Assembly: GCA_964518725.1 (NCBI GenBank) | Contig: CAZFKP010000016.1 | Coordinates: forward strand, 1 to 64,000 | Direction: 5' to 3' | Length of the DNA stretch: 64,000 bases | DNA from: JANRKF01 sp964518725 | GTDB taxonomy: Bacteria > Pseudomonadota > Alphaproteobacteria > Rickettsiales > SXRF01 | Shown: positions 34,554-43,310 of the stretch, one piece after another | Layout of the letters: every line of letters begins with the position of its first letter | Position numbering within the stretch: the first letter of the stretch is position 1 | Notes under the pieces: generated by a model | The model's database searches: none | What the model saw: only the letters and a program-made list of their open reading frames with translations | What the model was told of the DNA's origin: nothing | Translations under genes and position numbers: made by a program

Positions 34554-34625
34554 TTACGCGCTTAAGGCCGCCAGCACCAGAATGGTGAGGGCGAAGCGTG
34601 CAGCGTAAATCAAGGTGTGTTTCAT
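34554..34625 (-). CDS. Possible 23-residue hydrophobic peptide
   Basis: An ATG at 34625 opens a 23-codon frame with one basic N-terminal segment and a single hydrophobic helix ending in Ser-Ala. In-frame ATGs at 34634 and 34637 would make it 26 or 27 residues. It lies about 85 bases after pabB on the same strand and just before a terminator hairpin. There is no strong ribosome site. It could be a small membrane peptide or chance. Confidence 0.3.
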   Translation of the reverse strand: MKHTLIYAARFALTILVLAALSA

Positions 34626-34709
34626 GTCTGTCATCATGCACCCAGTATACATATGCGCTGACATCAAGGAATATCCATTATTAGAGGCTAGCTATGCAAA
34701 AATAGCATA

Positions 34710-35987
34710 TCACAAACCCTCAAGCAGGCTAGGAGCGAGGTTTAGGGTACGGAGAATCCCAAGCGCCTTGTCCATGGTTTCGCGCCATTCGCTCTCGGGG
34801 GTGGAGTCGGCGACAATTCCGCCACCCACCTGAAACTCAAAGCTTTTCCCTTGCATGACCAGCGTGCGGATAACAACTGACAGCTCGGCGCTGCCATCGC
34901 CCCCGAACCAGCCGATGGCGCCGCTATAGATGCCGCGCTCCACCTGTTCCAGGGCGTTGCACAATTCGACGGCGCAGATTTTGGGGGCACCCGTCATCGA
35001 GCCGGGCGGGAAAGTGCGAAGGAGCAGGTCGCCGACACTCATGCCGGGTTTTAGCTGCCCGCTGACCGTGCTGGCCATGTGGAAAATCGTCGCGTGTTTG
35101 GTAACGTCGAACAGGCCGCTGGTTTCAACGCTGCCATCGACACAGGCGCGGGCGAGGTCGTTACGCATCAGGTCGGTAATCATTAGGTTCTCCGCCCGGT
35201 TTTTTCTGCTGTGGGCGAGGGCGCTGCGGATGGATTCGTCTTCGGCGGCGGTGGTGCCGCGTGGCGCCGAGCCTTTGATCGGGCGGGTGCAGACCGTGCC
35301 ATCGGCGTTCACCTTCAGGAAAAGCTCTGGGCTGGATGACAGGATTTCGGCATCTTCCATACGCAGGTAGGCGCTGTAGGGGGCAGGCGTCAGCGCGCAC
35401 ATGCGGGCGAACAGCGCAAGCCCGTTTGGCGCCGTTTCCCACGTGCCGTAAAATTTGCGGGTGAGGTTGGCCTGATAGAGGCTGCCGGCGTGGATCGCCT
35501 CAAGAACCTCGCGCACCTTGGCTTCATAGGAAGCGCGGCTGTTATGCGAGGTTAGCTCGGTGACGGCGGGTGGCAGGGTGTCCGGGATTGGCCGGAGTTC
35601 CGGAAGGTTGCCAGCGCGCAGCGACCATAAGGTAAGGCTGCGCTCATCATGGTCGAAGACGTAAATATCCTCAAACCGCATCAGGCGCCCGGCGGGAAAC
35701 TGAAAGCGGCCGGGTACGGCGGGGCTGTAGGTTTCACAGCCATGCCGGAGTTCATAGCCGAGATAGCCGAACCATCCATGTGCGAAGCAGGCCGTATCAT
35801 GGCGCAGCAGTGGATTCAGTTCGCGCAGGTCGGTGATATCTACCGATTCCACCAGCCGCGCGGCAAGCAGGCTGCGCCGTCCCGAATAGCTGGTGCGGGC
35901 GCTCGAATGCAGCAGCACCATCGGGCAGGAATCGAGGCTTGTTGCGAGGGCGAGGGGATCGCACCATGGCAGTGGTTGCGGTAGCAT
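34710..35987 (-). CDS. pabB: Aminodeoxychorismate synthase component I
   Basis: Chorismate-utilising enzyme making 4-amino-4-deoxychorismate for folate synthesis, with glutamine-derived ammonia. The 425-residue product has the PabB-type TRPIKGSAPRG with its characteristic Lys, AENLMITDLMRNDLAR and FPPGSMTGAPK, then GIYSGAIGWFG. ATG 35987 is chosen because the longer frame overlaps the divergent ORF at 36008. No pabA or pabC is adjacent; folK, folP and folC lie 2-5 kb away. Confidence 0.92.
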   Translation of the reverse strand: MLPQPLPWCDPLALATSLDSCPMVLLHSSARTSYSGRRSLLAARLVESVDITDLRELNPLLRHDTACFAHGWFGYLGYELRHGCETYSPAVPGRFQFPAGRLMRFEDIYVFDHDERSLTLWSLRAGNLPELRPIPDTLPPAVTELTSHNSRASYEAKVREVLEAIHAGSLYQANLTRKFYGTWETAPNGLALFARMCALTPAPYSAYLRMEDAEILSSSPELFLKVNADGTVCTRPIKGSAPRGTTAAEDESIRSALAHSRKNRAENLMITDLMRNDLARACVDGSVETSGLFDVTKHATIFHMASTVSGQLKPGMSVGDLLLRTFPPGSMTGAPKICAVELCNALEQVERGIYSGAIGWFGGDGSAELSVVIRTLVMQGKSFEFQVGGGIVADSTPESEWRETMDKALGILRTLNLAPSLLEGL

Positions 35988-36007
35988 AAAAAAACAATTA
36001 TCTGTGG

Positions 36008-36253
36008 ATGATGACACGACTCTACCACTGGCTTACCCGCTACTTCAAGCGCAAGCGTGGCGTTTGCGCCCGGGACATTGAAAAACAGTTGTCACCGCAG
36101 GCGCTTGCGTTGCTGCAGGGCGAGGCGGAATTCTTGCGGCAGGCGCACGGGGTAGTGGTTTCCGGTCTTGCGCCGGGCGAAGTGCCAGGCAAGCCGCAGG
36201 CTATTGACCCGGAGGTGGAGGCGCGCTTTGCGACGTTGCCTCCGCCGGAGTGA
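36008..36253 (+). CDS. Small protein of unknown function
   Basis: An 81-residue frame with a basic N-terminus (RLYHWLTRYFKRKRG) and a helical, acidic C-terminal half containing LSPQALALLQGEAEFLRQ. It is divergent from pabB by 20 bases and overlaps the 3' end of the DUF2125 gene by 53 bases. I do not recognise it. Composition looks protein-like, but the size and overlap leave doubt. Confidence 0.45.
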   Translation: MMTRLYHWLTRYFKRKRGVCARDIEKQLSPQALALLQGEAEFLRQAHGVVVSGLAPGEVPGKPQAIDPEVEARFATLPPPE

Positions 36254-37868
36254 AGTAGAGGTTCACCAGCTGCATCAGCTCGGGCAATCCCTTGTTGTTG
36301 ATGCTCATGGCGCTGGCATTGCTTTTGATTACAAACTGGAGGTCTGCCGGATTGCTGGCGCTGGGTGTGCCGATGGCGCCAAGCAGGCCCTTGGCGCCGG
36401 CAACATCCTCCGGCTGCAAATGAAACATCAGGGATGGCGCCGTGCTGACTGAGGTTAGTGCCTGTTCAACGCGCGCCATGTAGGCGGCCAACACATCCAC
36501 CATCGGCAGGCAGTTGCGGCAGGTGACGGTGGCATCAATGGCCGGGACGACATTGCCGTTGCCGGTTGAGGCCTGGCCGTTTGCGGATAGGCCATAGTCG
36601 CGGGTGGAGAGTTCCAGCTCGGCGACATTGAGGCTGCCTTCGTTCTTGCTGCTGTCCATGGAAAATCCCAGCCGTATTTTCTGGGTGAGGGTGCCAAGGG
36701 CGGTGATATTCGGCAGCGCCTCGAAAAAGGCTTCTTCCACATGCTCAGGGTTGCTACCGGCATAGGCGGCGGCGAATTCATCGTGTTTCATCGCTTCGCT
36801 CAGGAATTGCGCGAGGCTCATCCTGGCCACGGCAGTCTGGGCGGCGGCGAATTCCGAGGTAACATTCAGGGAGAATTCGCCTTGCTGTGCCGTGCTGTTT
36901 GGCGTGACGGCAAGCAATAGCATGCCGTTGCTCACGCCGGCTGCGTTGCTGAACGAGAATTGGGGAATATCGACGCGGTAGGCTTTCCCGTTCCAGGAAT
37001 CAACGTTTTTGGGCCCGTTGACGGTGGTCTTGAGCGCGATGGATTGTTTGCCGTAAAGCGATAGGGAAAGCGGGATATAGGTTTGCTGTTCGGGAGTAAA
37101 GGCGCGGCGCAGCGCGTTATAGGCACTGTCACCGGTAGGTAGCACTTCGTAATCCTTGATGCTGGCGTCAATATGGGTGTTGATCCGGTCGGCGGCAGGT
37201 TGGTTGGTAAGGATCAGGTGGCTTGCGGCGAGCGATGCGGCGATCTGGCTGGTAGTGTTGTCGGTGGTGATGCCGCCGGGAATCTGGCAATTGATTTCGC
37301 GCAGCCGTTCGCTGATGGTTTCATGCGCCAGCACCGCCTGTATATCCCACATGGTCTGGAATACGCTGCCGAGGGTTGGCTCCAGCCGTATGCGGCAGGT
37401 GAGCGGGGCATTATATTCGGTGACAAGCGAGACATTACCGGATGGTTGCGTGAGGGTGGTGGCGTCGTTGCCGGCATAGGTCAGGGATAGCTCATCGGCC
37501 AGCGCGTTCATCGACAGGGTGATATTGCCGGAAAGCGCGTGGGTGAGCGTGCCCGTCGGGTAGGTAGGGGCAGTCAGCACGCCGGCGCTGTTACCGGCGG
37601 CGGCCATGGTGCGCTTGTGCAGCGTGGTTAGCATTGGCTGTAATTCCAGCGAAACATGTGGGTTGGTAATGGTAACGACCATACGGTTTGGGAACCCGCT
37701 GACAGTGATGGTGTCGGCCGTGATGCTGCCGAATTCGGGGGGCAGGGAACCCAGGGCGGTTTGCAGGGTTTGCTTTACGTTTCTGGCCTGCATCCACCAG
37801 CCGAGGCACCATGCGCTGACGGCCATCAGTACAAATCCGAGCAGCGCCAGGGGGACGAATTTTTTCAT
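36201..37868 (-). CDS. DUF2125 family protein
   Basis: A 555-residue protein anchored or exported by an N-terminal hydrophobic segment (about 5-26, ending in MQARNVKQ). The rest is beta-rich with the ITVSGFPNRMVVTI block near residue 55 that I associate with the alphaproteobacterial DUF2125 family, presumed periplasmic or envelope-associated and of unknown function. A CRNCLP motif lies near residue 455. It ends in a Pro-rich tail. GAAGGG precedes the ATG. Confidence 0.75.
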   Translation of the reverse strand: MKKFVPLALLGFVLMAVSAWCLGWWMQARNVKQTLQTALGSLPPEFGSITADTITVSGFPNRMVVTITNPHVSLELQPMLTTLHKRTMAAAGNSAGVLTAPTYPTGTLTHALSGNITLSMNALADELSLTYAGNDATTLTQPSGNVSLVTEYNAPLTCRIRLEPTLGSVFQTMWDIQAVLAHETISERLREINCQIPGGITTDNTTSQIAASLAASHLILTNQPAADRINTHIDASIKDYEVLPTGDSAYNALRRAFTPEQQTYIPLSLSLYGKQSIALKTTVNGPKNVDSWNGKAYRVDIPQFSFSNAAGVSNGMLLLAVTPNSTAQQGEFSLNVTSEFAAAQTAVARMSLAQFLSEAMKHDEFAAAYAGSNPEHVEEAFFEALPNITALGTLTQKIRLGFSMDSSKNEGSLNVAELELSTRDYGLSANGQASTGNGNVVPAIDATVTCRNCLPMVDVLAAYMARVEQALTSVSTAPSLMFHLQPEDVAGAKGLLGAIGTPSASNPADLQFVIKSNASAMSINNKGLPELMQLVNLYFTPAEATSQSAPPPPGQ

Positions 37869-37947
37869 AGGTTTTCCCTTCGTGATTGATCTGTTTTTTC
37901 ATAGCGTGTCTTGACGCGGGCGGCCATCTCTATTTTATAGCAACTAA

Positions 37948-38040
37948 CCGAATGCTCACGCATTCGGACGCTGCCTTCGGCGCGGCAAATCGGACTTTCG
38001 GTCTCGATTTGCATAGCCAATGATAACGTTCATTGGCTAT
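37948..38040. repeat. Three consecutive perfect hairpins upstream of folK
   Basis: Stem 1: 37948-37955 with 37960-37967 (8 bp, TCAC loop). Stem 2: 37985-37992 with 38005-38012 (8 bp). Stem 3: 38013-38023 with 38030-38040 (11 bp). GCTCACG followed by CGCTGCC in the first part resembles the core of the palindromes near nuoB and nuoD. Function unknown; they could block readthrough, stabilise RNA or be a mobile-repeat remnant. Confidence 0.65.
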
Positions 38041-38049
38041 AACAGCGGG

Positions 38050-38508
38050 ATGATCGTTATCGGCATTGGCAGTAATATTGGCGCGCGCGACTCCATGCTG
38101 GATGCGGCGGTGGCGCGTTTGGCGCCCATCCTTTCCGGGTTGCGCGCTTCAACGCGGTATGAAACCCCGGCGCTGCTCAAGCCCGGCTCGCCGCCGGAGT
38201 GGGATGTGCCGTTCCTCAACATGGCGGTGGCGGGTGAATGCGATCTGCCGCCGATGGCGCTGCTGGCCGCGCTCAAAAATATCGAGCAGGAGATGGGCAG
38301 GCAGGATCGTGGCCGTTGGGCGCCGCGTGAAATTGATCTTGATATTCTCTGCTACCATGAGGTGGAGCTGGCGACGCCGGAGCTCACCGTGCCGCATGTG
38401 GAATTGCTCTTGCGCTATTTTGCGCTCGCGCCGCTGGTCGATGTTGCCCCGGAGCTGGTGATCCGCGGCAAAACGGCCAAGGCGTGGCTGGAGGAAAACT
38501 TCCCATGA
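38050..38508 (+). CDS. folK: 2-amino-4-hydroxy-6-hydroxymethyldihydropteridine pyrophosphokinase
   Basis: Transfers pyrophosphate from ATP to hydroxymethyl-dihydropterin in folate synthesis. The 152-residue product begins MIVIGIGSNIGARDSM and contains DRGRWAPREIDLDILCY, the HPPK signature with two Mg-binding Asp. ATG 38050 gives the standard N-terminus; the frame opening at 38020 is built from a hairpin repeat. The stop overlaps folP (ATGA). Confidence 0.95.
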   Translation: MIVIGIGSNIGARDSMLDAAVARLAPILSGLRASTRYETPALLKPGSPPEWDVPFLNMAVAGECDLPPMALLAALKNIEQEMGRQDRGRWAPREIDLDILCYHEVELATPELTVPHVELLLRYFALAPLVDVAPELVIRGKTAKAWLEENFP

Positions 38509-39263
38509 CCCGGCTTGTCGGCATAGTGAACATCACGCCGGATTCCTTTTCCGATGGCGGGCGCTACCATGGGGTGGATGCGGCGATCGCGCACATCGAG
38601 CAATTGATCGAGGATGGCGCGGATGTGATCGATATCGGCGCCGAATCGACCCGCCCCGGCGCGACGCCGCTGTCGGTGGGAGAGGAATGGGCGCGTCTTG
38701 CCCCGTTGTTTGAAATTTTTTCCCCCAGCGGTGCCGTATTCAGCCTGGATACGCGCCATGCCGAAAACGCCAAGCGCGCACTCGACATCGGGTTTCACTG
38801 GATCAACGATGTCTCCGGCGCGGCGGACGATGCGATGATTGAGGCCGTCAAACCCTATGGCGGCAAGCTGGTGGTGATGCATTCGCTGAGCGTGCCGGCT
38901 GATAAAAACATCACCGTGCCGGAGGATGCGGACGTGGTGGAAACATTGCTCGCCTGGGCACAAAAACAGGTGGTGCGGCTGGAGAAAAAAGGTCTCCGCC
39001 GCCATCATCTCATCTTCGACCCCGGCCTTGGATTTGGCAAAACATCGGCGCAGAGCGGGCAGATTATCGAGCGGTTTATCGAACTGAAAGCCTGCGGCCT
39101 ACCGCTGCTCATCGGCCATTCGCGCAAATCGTTTCTGGGGGAGGGTGATAAGGATGCCAAGACCCTGGCAGTCTCGCGCCAGCTTATCGGCAAGGGTGTC
39201 GATTATGTGCGGGTGCATGATGTGGCGGCGCACCGGGAGCTTCTGGAGGCGATGCATGGTTGA
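38505..39263 (+). CDS. folP: Dihydropteroate synthase
   Basis: Condenses 4-aminobenzoate with the pterin pyrophosphate made by FolK; the target of sulfonamides. The 252-residue TIM-barrel protein has VGIVNITPDSFSDGG at the N-terminus, DVIDIGAESTRPGA, LIFDPGLGFGK and the C-terminal RVHDV. GGAGG lies upstream of ATG 38505. Overlaps folK and folC, giving a tight folate operon. Confidence 0.95.
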   Translation: MTRLVGIVNITPDSFSDGGRYHGVDAAIAHIEQLIEDGADVIDIGAESTRPGATPLSVGEEWARLAPLFEIFSPSGAVFSLDTRHAENAKRALDIGFHWINDVSGAADDAMIEAVKPYGGKLVVMHSLSVPADKNITVPEDADVVETLLAWAQKQVVRLEKKGLRRHHLIFDPGLGFGKTSAQSGQIIERFIELKACGLPLLIGHSRKSFLGEGDKDAKTLAVSRQLIGKGVDYVRVHDVAAHRELLEAMHG

Positions 39264-40485
39264 CCCGATGGAAGCCTTCCTGAATCGGTTGCACCACCCG
39301 GCGCTGGCGCAGATTGAGCTGAAGCTCGACCGTATGCAGCGGCTGTTGTCGATGCTCGGGAATCCGCACAAGAAGCTGCCGCCGGTCATCCATGTCGCGG
39401 GCACCAACGGCAAAGGGTCGCTGATCGCCTATCTGAGGACGATTTTTGAGGCGGCTGGGTATAAGGTGCATGTCTATACCAGCCCGCACCTGGTGGAGTT
39501 CCGCGAGCGGATTGTGCTGGCTGGGAAAACCATCGATAACGCTCAGGTGCAGCAGATCGCCACCTATGTATCCCGGGTTATGGAGCAGCAACCGGCGACG
39601 TTTTTCGAAGCGACGACGGCGCTGGCGTTCCTTGCTTTCGCAGGTAGCAAGGCCGACGTGTTACTGCTTGAAACCGGCATGGGCGGCAGGCTCGATGCCA
39701 CCAACGTCATTGATGTGCCGCTTTTGACCGTCATCACGCCGGTAGCGTTCGACCATATGGAATATCTGGGCGATACGCTTGCCAAAATCGCCGGCGAGAA
39801 AGCCGGCATCATGAAGAAAAATGTCCCCTGCGTGGTTGGCAGGCAGGAGCCGGAGGCGCTTGCCGTGCTGGAGGAAAAAGCCGCGAGCCTGCACGTGCCA
39901 CTGGTGCATTTTAGCGCGCGCGGCCTGCCGCTTGCACCGTCGCTGGCCGGGGCGCATCAGCTCGATAATGCGGCGACCGCCGTGGCCTGTATCGACCAGT
40001 TACCGCACTTTGCCATCACCGATGCCCAGATTCTGCAAGGCATTGCCGGTGCCGTCTGGCCGGCGCGACTGCAAACGTTGGTGGCGGGGCCGTATCTTGG
40101 GCTGCTTGCCCCCGGTATGGAACTTGTCCTCGATGGCGGCCACAACCAGCAGGGCGCCGAGGTGCTGGCGCGCTGGCTGGCGGCGCAGGAGCGCCCGGTT
40201 TACGCCATTTGTGGCATGATCGAGGGGAAGGATTCGGACGGGTATATGCGGGCGATTGCCCCGCATATCAAAGCACTGACGGCGGTGGCCATCCCCGGGG
40301 AATCGACCAGCAAAAAAGCCACGGAAGTAGCTTCCAGTGCCGAAAAGGCCGGGATTCCTGCGAAAACGGCCGCGTCGATCGAACAGGCGCTTTCGGAAAT
40401 TGTGGCTACCGCCCCGCAATCGGCGCTTGTCCTCATTGCCGGTTCATTATACCTTGCTGGATATGTGCTTCGCACCCACCGCTAA
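39256..40485 (+). CDS. folC: Bifunctional folylpolyglutamate/dihydrofolate synthase
   Basis: Adds glutamate to dihydropteroate and to folates using ATP. The 409-residue product has the Mur-ligase P-loop GTNGKGS at 49-55, VYTSPHLVEFRERI, LLETGMGGRLDATN and LDGGHN. ATG 39256 lies eight bases before the folP stop; the longer open frame is out-of-family sequence inside folP. Confidence 0.95.
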   Translation: MVDPMEAFLNRLHHPALAQIELKLDRMQRLLSMLGNPHKKLPPVIHVAGTNGKGSLIAYLRTIFEAAGYKVHVYTSPHLVEFRERIVLAGKTIDNAQVQQIATYVSRVMEQQPATFFEATTALAFLAFAGSKADVLLLETGMGGRLDATNVIDVPLLTVITPVAFDHMEYLGDTLAKIAGEKAGIMKKNVPCVVGRQEPEALAVLEEKAASLHVPLVHFSARGLPLAPSLAGAHQLDNAATAVACIDQLPHFAITDAQILQGIAGAVWPARLQTLVAGPYLGLLAPGMELVLDGGHNQQGAEVLARWLAAQERPVYAICGMIEGKDSDGYMRAIAPHIKALTAVAIPGESTSKKATEVASSAEKAGIPAKTAASIEQALSEIVATAPQSALVLIAGSLYLAGYVLRTHR

Positions 40486-40502
40486 CGAATAAAAGATTAA
40501 GA

Positions 40503-41954
40503 ATGGTTGATTCGCTTCACAATAATTTTGATTCCATGATGCAAACGGTGGATCGTTGCGCGGATATGGTAGCGACAGGGCGCGATCTGCCGGATGTGAT
40601 CTTCATGTCGAAATTCACTCCCGCCCTTCCGCCGCCACGCCTGCGTGTTGAGATGGGGGGAGAGGCCGCGCTGCAATATCGCGGGCGTTCCACCGAGGCC
40701 GATGATGGTTTGCGGGAAGCATTTTTTAACTGGCAGGCGCAATATGGTGTGGATCGTAAAGGCATGGCGGTCAAATTTTCCCATTCCGCGATCACTGATG
40801 TGTTGCCGGCTATTTTCGACAGCCCACTATTTTCCAGTGACGATACGCTGCTGTTTTGCAGTCCGACCTATTCGATGGTGCTGTCGGGAGCGCGCGTGCG
40901 CGGCATGAACATTGTTGCCGTGCCGGGTGAGATCAAGGATGATTACAAACCCAGCGCGGCCTCCATCGCGGAAGCGTTGCAGCAGCATCCGGAGGCGCGA
41001 GCGTTGTTGCTGGTCAACCCCGCAAACCCCACCGGCAAGAGCCTTACTCCGGAAGAGCTCGAAGCGATCGGCGCGGTGATTACCGAACATAATGCTGCCC
41101 GCAACCGTGAAGGAAAGAAGCCGCTGCTGGTCATCGCCGACCAGACGTTCCAGGATTTGATATTGGAGCAGGAAGCGGGAGCTAAGGCGAAGCTACCGGC
41201 GCTTGCCTCCAACAAGGCACTGCGTCATTGCATGGTTTCGGTGGGGAGCCTTTCCAAAACCGCTGGCCCCGGCCTTGGCATTGCCTATTGGTATGGGGCG
41301 GAGGAGCTTCTGAAAACTATCACGCTCACCGATGGGTTGGAACCGGCGGGGCGTGAGTATGCGCGCCGTTATTTCCGCTCCCAGACGGGGGCGCTGAACC
41401 AGCAGCTTCTCTACGAAGATGAAAACAATCCTGTGGTGAGTGCTAACCAGCATATCGAGAGTAACCGTGAAATCTATCAGGCAAACTACCGGCGGCTATG
41501 CGACTATTTTTCAGACCTCAACCGCAAGCTTAGGGAAAAGCTGGGTGGGGATAAGGACTATATTACCTGGATCAAGCCTGACGCTGGGTTTCACGTGACG
41601 GTATCGTTTGCGGGGCTTTCCGGGCTGGTGCCGGGTCGGGATGCGGAGAAACTATTCGATGGCGATGCGGCGCCGATCACAAGCGGCGAAGATTTATCGC
41701 GTGAGTTGCTGAACCATGAGAAGCTCGCGGTGTTTCCGGGTGAAATGTTTTTTATGAAGCCGGAGGCGATGGCGCTGCGTTTGTCGCTGAACCTGACGAA
41801 CCCGGAGGATTCACTATACCCGGATGAAAAATTCATGCGCGGGCTGAAGCGCATCGGGCATTACTGCATGTCGTTGTCGCCGGAAAAGAAAGCAACCTGG
41901 GCGGAACGGCGGTCGTCGCTGCCAAACGTCCCGGGGCAGCAGCCAACATTATAA
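40503..41954 (+). CDS. PLP-dependent aminotransferase class I/II, possibly DapC
   Basis: A 483-residue fold-type I aminotransferase. The PLP-binding elements are NPANPTGKSLTPEEL, DQTFQDL and the Schiff-base Lys in SVGSLSKTAGPGLGIAYW. The usual phosphate-binding Arg after this Lys is missing (Gly at that place), and the protein is longer than typical. It lies directly before dapD, so N-succinyldiaminopimelate aminotransferase is the best guess from context; other amino acid aminotransferases remain possible. Confidence 0.75.
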   Translation: MVDSLHNNFDSMMQTVDRCADMVATGRDLPDVIFMSKFTPALPPPRLRVEMGGEAALQYRGRSTEADDGLREAFFNWQAQYGVDRKGMAVKFSHSAITDVLPAIFDSPLFSSDDTLLFCSPTYSMVLSGARVRGMNIVAVPGEIKDDYKPSAASIAEALQQHPEARALLLVNPANPTGKSLTPEELEAIGAVITEHNAARNREGKKPLLVIADQTFQDLILEQEAGAKAKLPALASNKALRHCMVSVGSLSKTAGPGLGIAYWYGAEELLKTITLTDGLEPAGREYARRYFRSQTGALNQQLLYEDENNPVVSANQHIESNREIYQANYRRLCDYFSDLNRKLREKLGGDKDYITWIKPDAGFHVTVSFAGLSGLVPGRDAEKLFDGDAAPITSGEDLSRELLNHEKLAVFPGEMFFMKPEAMALRLSLNLTNPEDSLYPDEKFMRGLKRIGHYCMSLSPEKKATWAERRSSLPNVPGQQPTL

Positions 41955-41983
41955 ATCATCACATCGGAGAAATAAGGAACAGC

Positions 41984-42817
41984 ATGAAGAACATTATTGA
42001 AGCCGCGTGGGAAAAACGCGCTGAACTCACCACATCGACGCAGGGCGAAATCCGCGAGGCGGTGAATGCGACGCTTGCCAGCCTCGACAAAGGCGAGCTT
42101 CGCGTGGCCGAAAAAAAAGACGGCGCGTGGGTGGTAAACCAGTGGGTGAAGCAGGCGATCCTGCTGTCGTTCCGTCTTAACCCGAATGAGATCATCCGCG
42201 GCGCGCCGGGGCACCGCACCGGCACCATGAGCGGCTGGTATGATAAGGTTCCGGTCAAGCAAATGGGCTGGGAGGAAGAGCAATATAAGGCGGCGGGGTT
42301 TCGCGCCGTGCCGGGTTCGTTCGTGCGCTATTCGGCGTTTATCGGCAAGGATGTGGTGCTGATGCCAAGTTTCGTAAATATCGGCGCCCATGTCGGCGAC
42401 GGGACAATGGTCGATACCTGGGCGACGATCGGTTCCTGCGCGCAGATCGGCAAACACTGCCATATTTCCGGCGGCACCGGCATTGGCGGCGTGCTGGAAC
42501 CGTTGCAGGCGAACCCGGTCATCATCGAAGATAACTGCTTTATCGGCGCGCGCTCGGAAGTCGCCGAAGGCGTCATTGTCGAAGAAGGTTCGGTGATTTC
42601 GATGGGGGTGTTTTTAGGCGCGTCCACCAAGATCGTCGACCGTGCGACCGGCGAAATCACTTATGGCCGCGTGCCTGCCTACAGTGTGGTGGTGCCGGGC
42701 ATGCTTCCGGGAAAAACACCGGATGCGCCGGGGTTGTCCTGTGCGGTGATCGTCAAGCGCGTCGACGAAAAAACGCGCAGCAAAACCAGTGTGAATGAAC
42801 TGTTAAGGGGGGAATAA
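41984..42817 (+). CDS. dapD: 2,3,4,5-tetrahydropyridine-2,6-dicarboxylate N-succinyltransferase
   Basis: Succinyl-CoA-dependent step of diaminopimelate and lysine synthesis, feeding peptidoglycan. The 277-residue product has an N-terminal helical domain and a left-handed beta-helix of hexapeptide repeats (about 105-210), with the family blocks FRAVPGSFVRYSAFIG and HISGGTGIGGVLEPLQA. Length matches. It follows the aminotransferase by 29 bases and ends one base before the next gene. Confidence 0.96.
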   Translation: MKNIIEAAWEKRAELTTSTQGEIREAVNATLASLDKGELRVAEKKDGAWVVNQWVKQAILLSFRLNPNEIIRGAPGHRTGTMSGWYDKVPVKQMGWEEEQYKAAGFRAVPGSFVRYSAFIGKDVVLMPSFVNIGAHVGDGTMVDTWATIGSCAQIGKHCHISGGTGIGGVLEPLQANPVIIEDNCFIGARSEVAEGVIVEEGSVISMGVFLGASTKIVDRATGEITYGRVPAYSVVVPGMLPGKTPDAPGLSCAVIVKRVDEKTRSKTSVNELLRGE

Positions 42818-42818
42818 T

Positions 42819-43310
42819 ATGAGTAGTGATACGACAGCGGATATTTGTCAGCGGATTATCAAGAGCGGCGCTACAATCTATCGGATTTCATTGGCTGACC
42901 TGGAGCGGTATGATTCGCAATACAGCGCATCCGCGATTACGCCGGATCACCGTAAACAGCTCAGTCATGCAGTAATGGTGATGCTGCCGGAGGGCTGTCG
43001 CGAAGCTATCGCCGGTGCGATTATCGGTAATATACAGCAACTCCACGGAATGGGCTCGGCATATGATGTATCGGAAGCCGGGGAAGCTGTATCACGCGGC
43101 TACGTGCTGGTCACCAATCCGGAAGTAATTGGGGAAATCATTGCCGCGGCTCCGGAACATATCCGTTCGTTCAAAAACGATTTGTTTCCTGATAGTGAGG
43201 TGCAGCCACGGCCTGAAAGAAACACGGGGGCGTGGAGTGTCGTTCGCGAGCGCGTGCCGTCTATGCGTAATCAACCCGCGTCAAGTACAGCCCATCCGGT
43301 GGGGCGGTAA
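42819..43310 (+). CDS. Protein of unknown function
   Basis: A 163-residue soluble protein, not recognised. The N-terminal two thirds are helical; the C-terminal about 35 residues are Pro/Ser/Arg-rich and probably disordered. It starts right after dapD with GGGGG upstream of the ATG, so it is cotranscribed. The last 50 bases overlap the convergent truA gene. Confidence 0.6.
   Translation: MSSDTTADICQRIIKSGATIYRISLADLERYDSQYSASAITPDHRKQLSHAVMVMLPEGCREAIAGAIIGNIQQLHGMGSAYDVSEAGEAVSRGYVLVTNPEVIGEIIAAAPEHIRSFKNDLFPDSEVQPRPERNTGAWSVVRERVPSMRNQPASSTAHPVGR

Larger units (their letters stand above)
34168..34709. other. Gene-poor region with hairpins
   Basis: The longest stretch without a confident gene. 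It holds the operator-like repeat at 34191-34211, a possible 23-residue ORF at 34554-34625 (minus) and a terminator-like hairpin at 34508-34529. The section 34340-34500 has short inverted repeats, including GCGGT/ACCGC around 34374-34392, but no open frame with family features. I looked for and did not find SRP, tmRNA or RNase P signatures. Confidence 0.5.

Noticed and set aside
39145..39255. Upstream extension of folC
   Set aside because: Encodes no family sequence and lies inside folP; ATG 39256 gives the normal FolC start.
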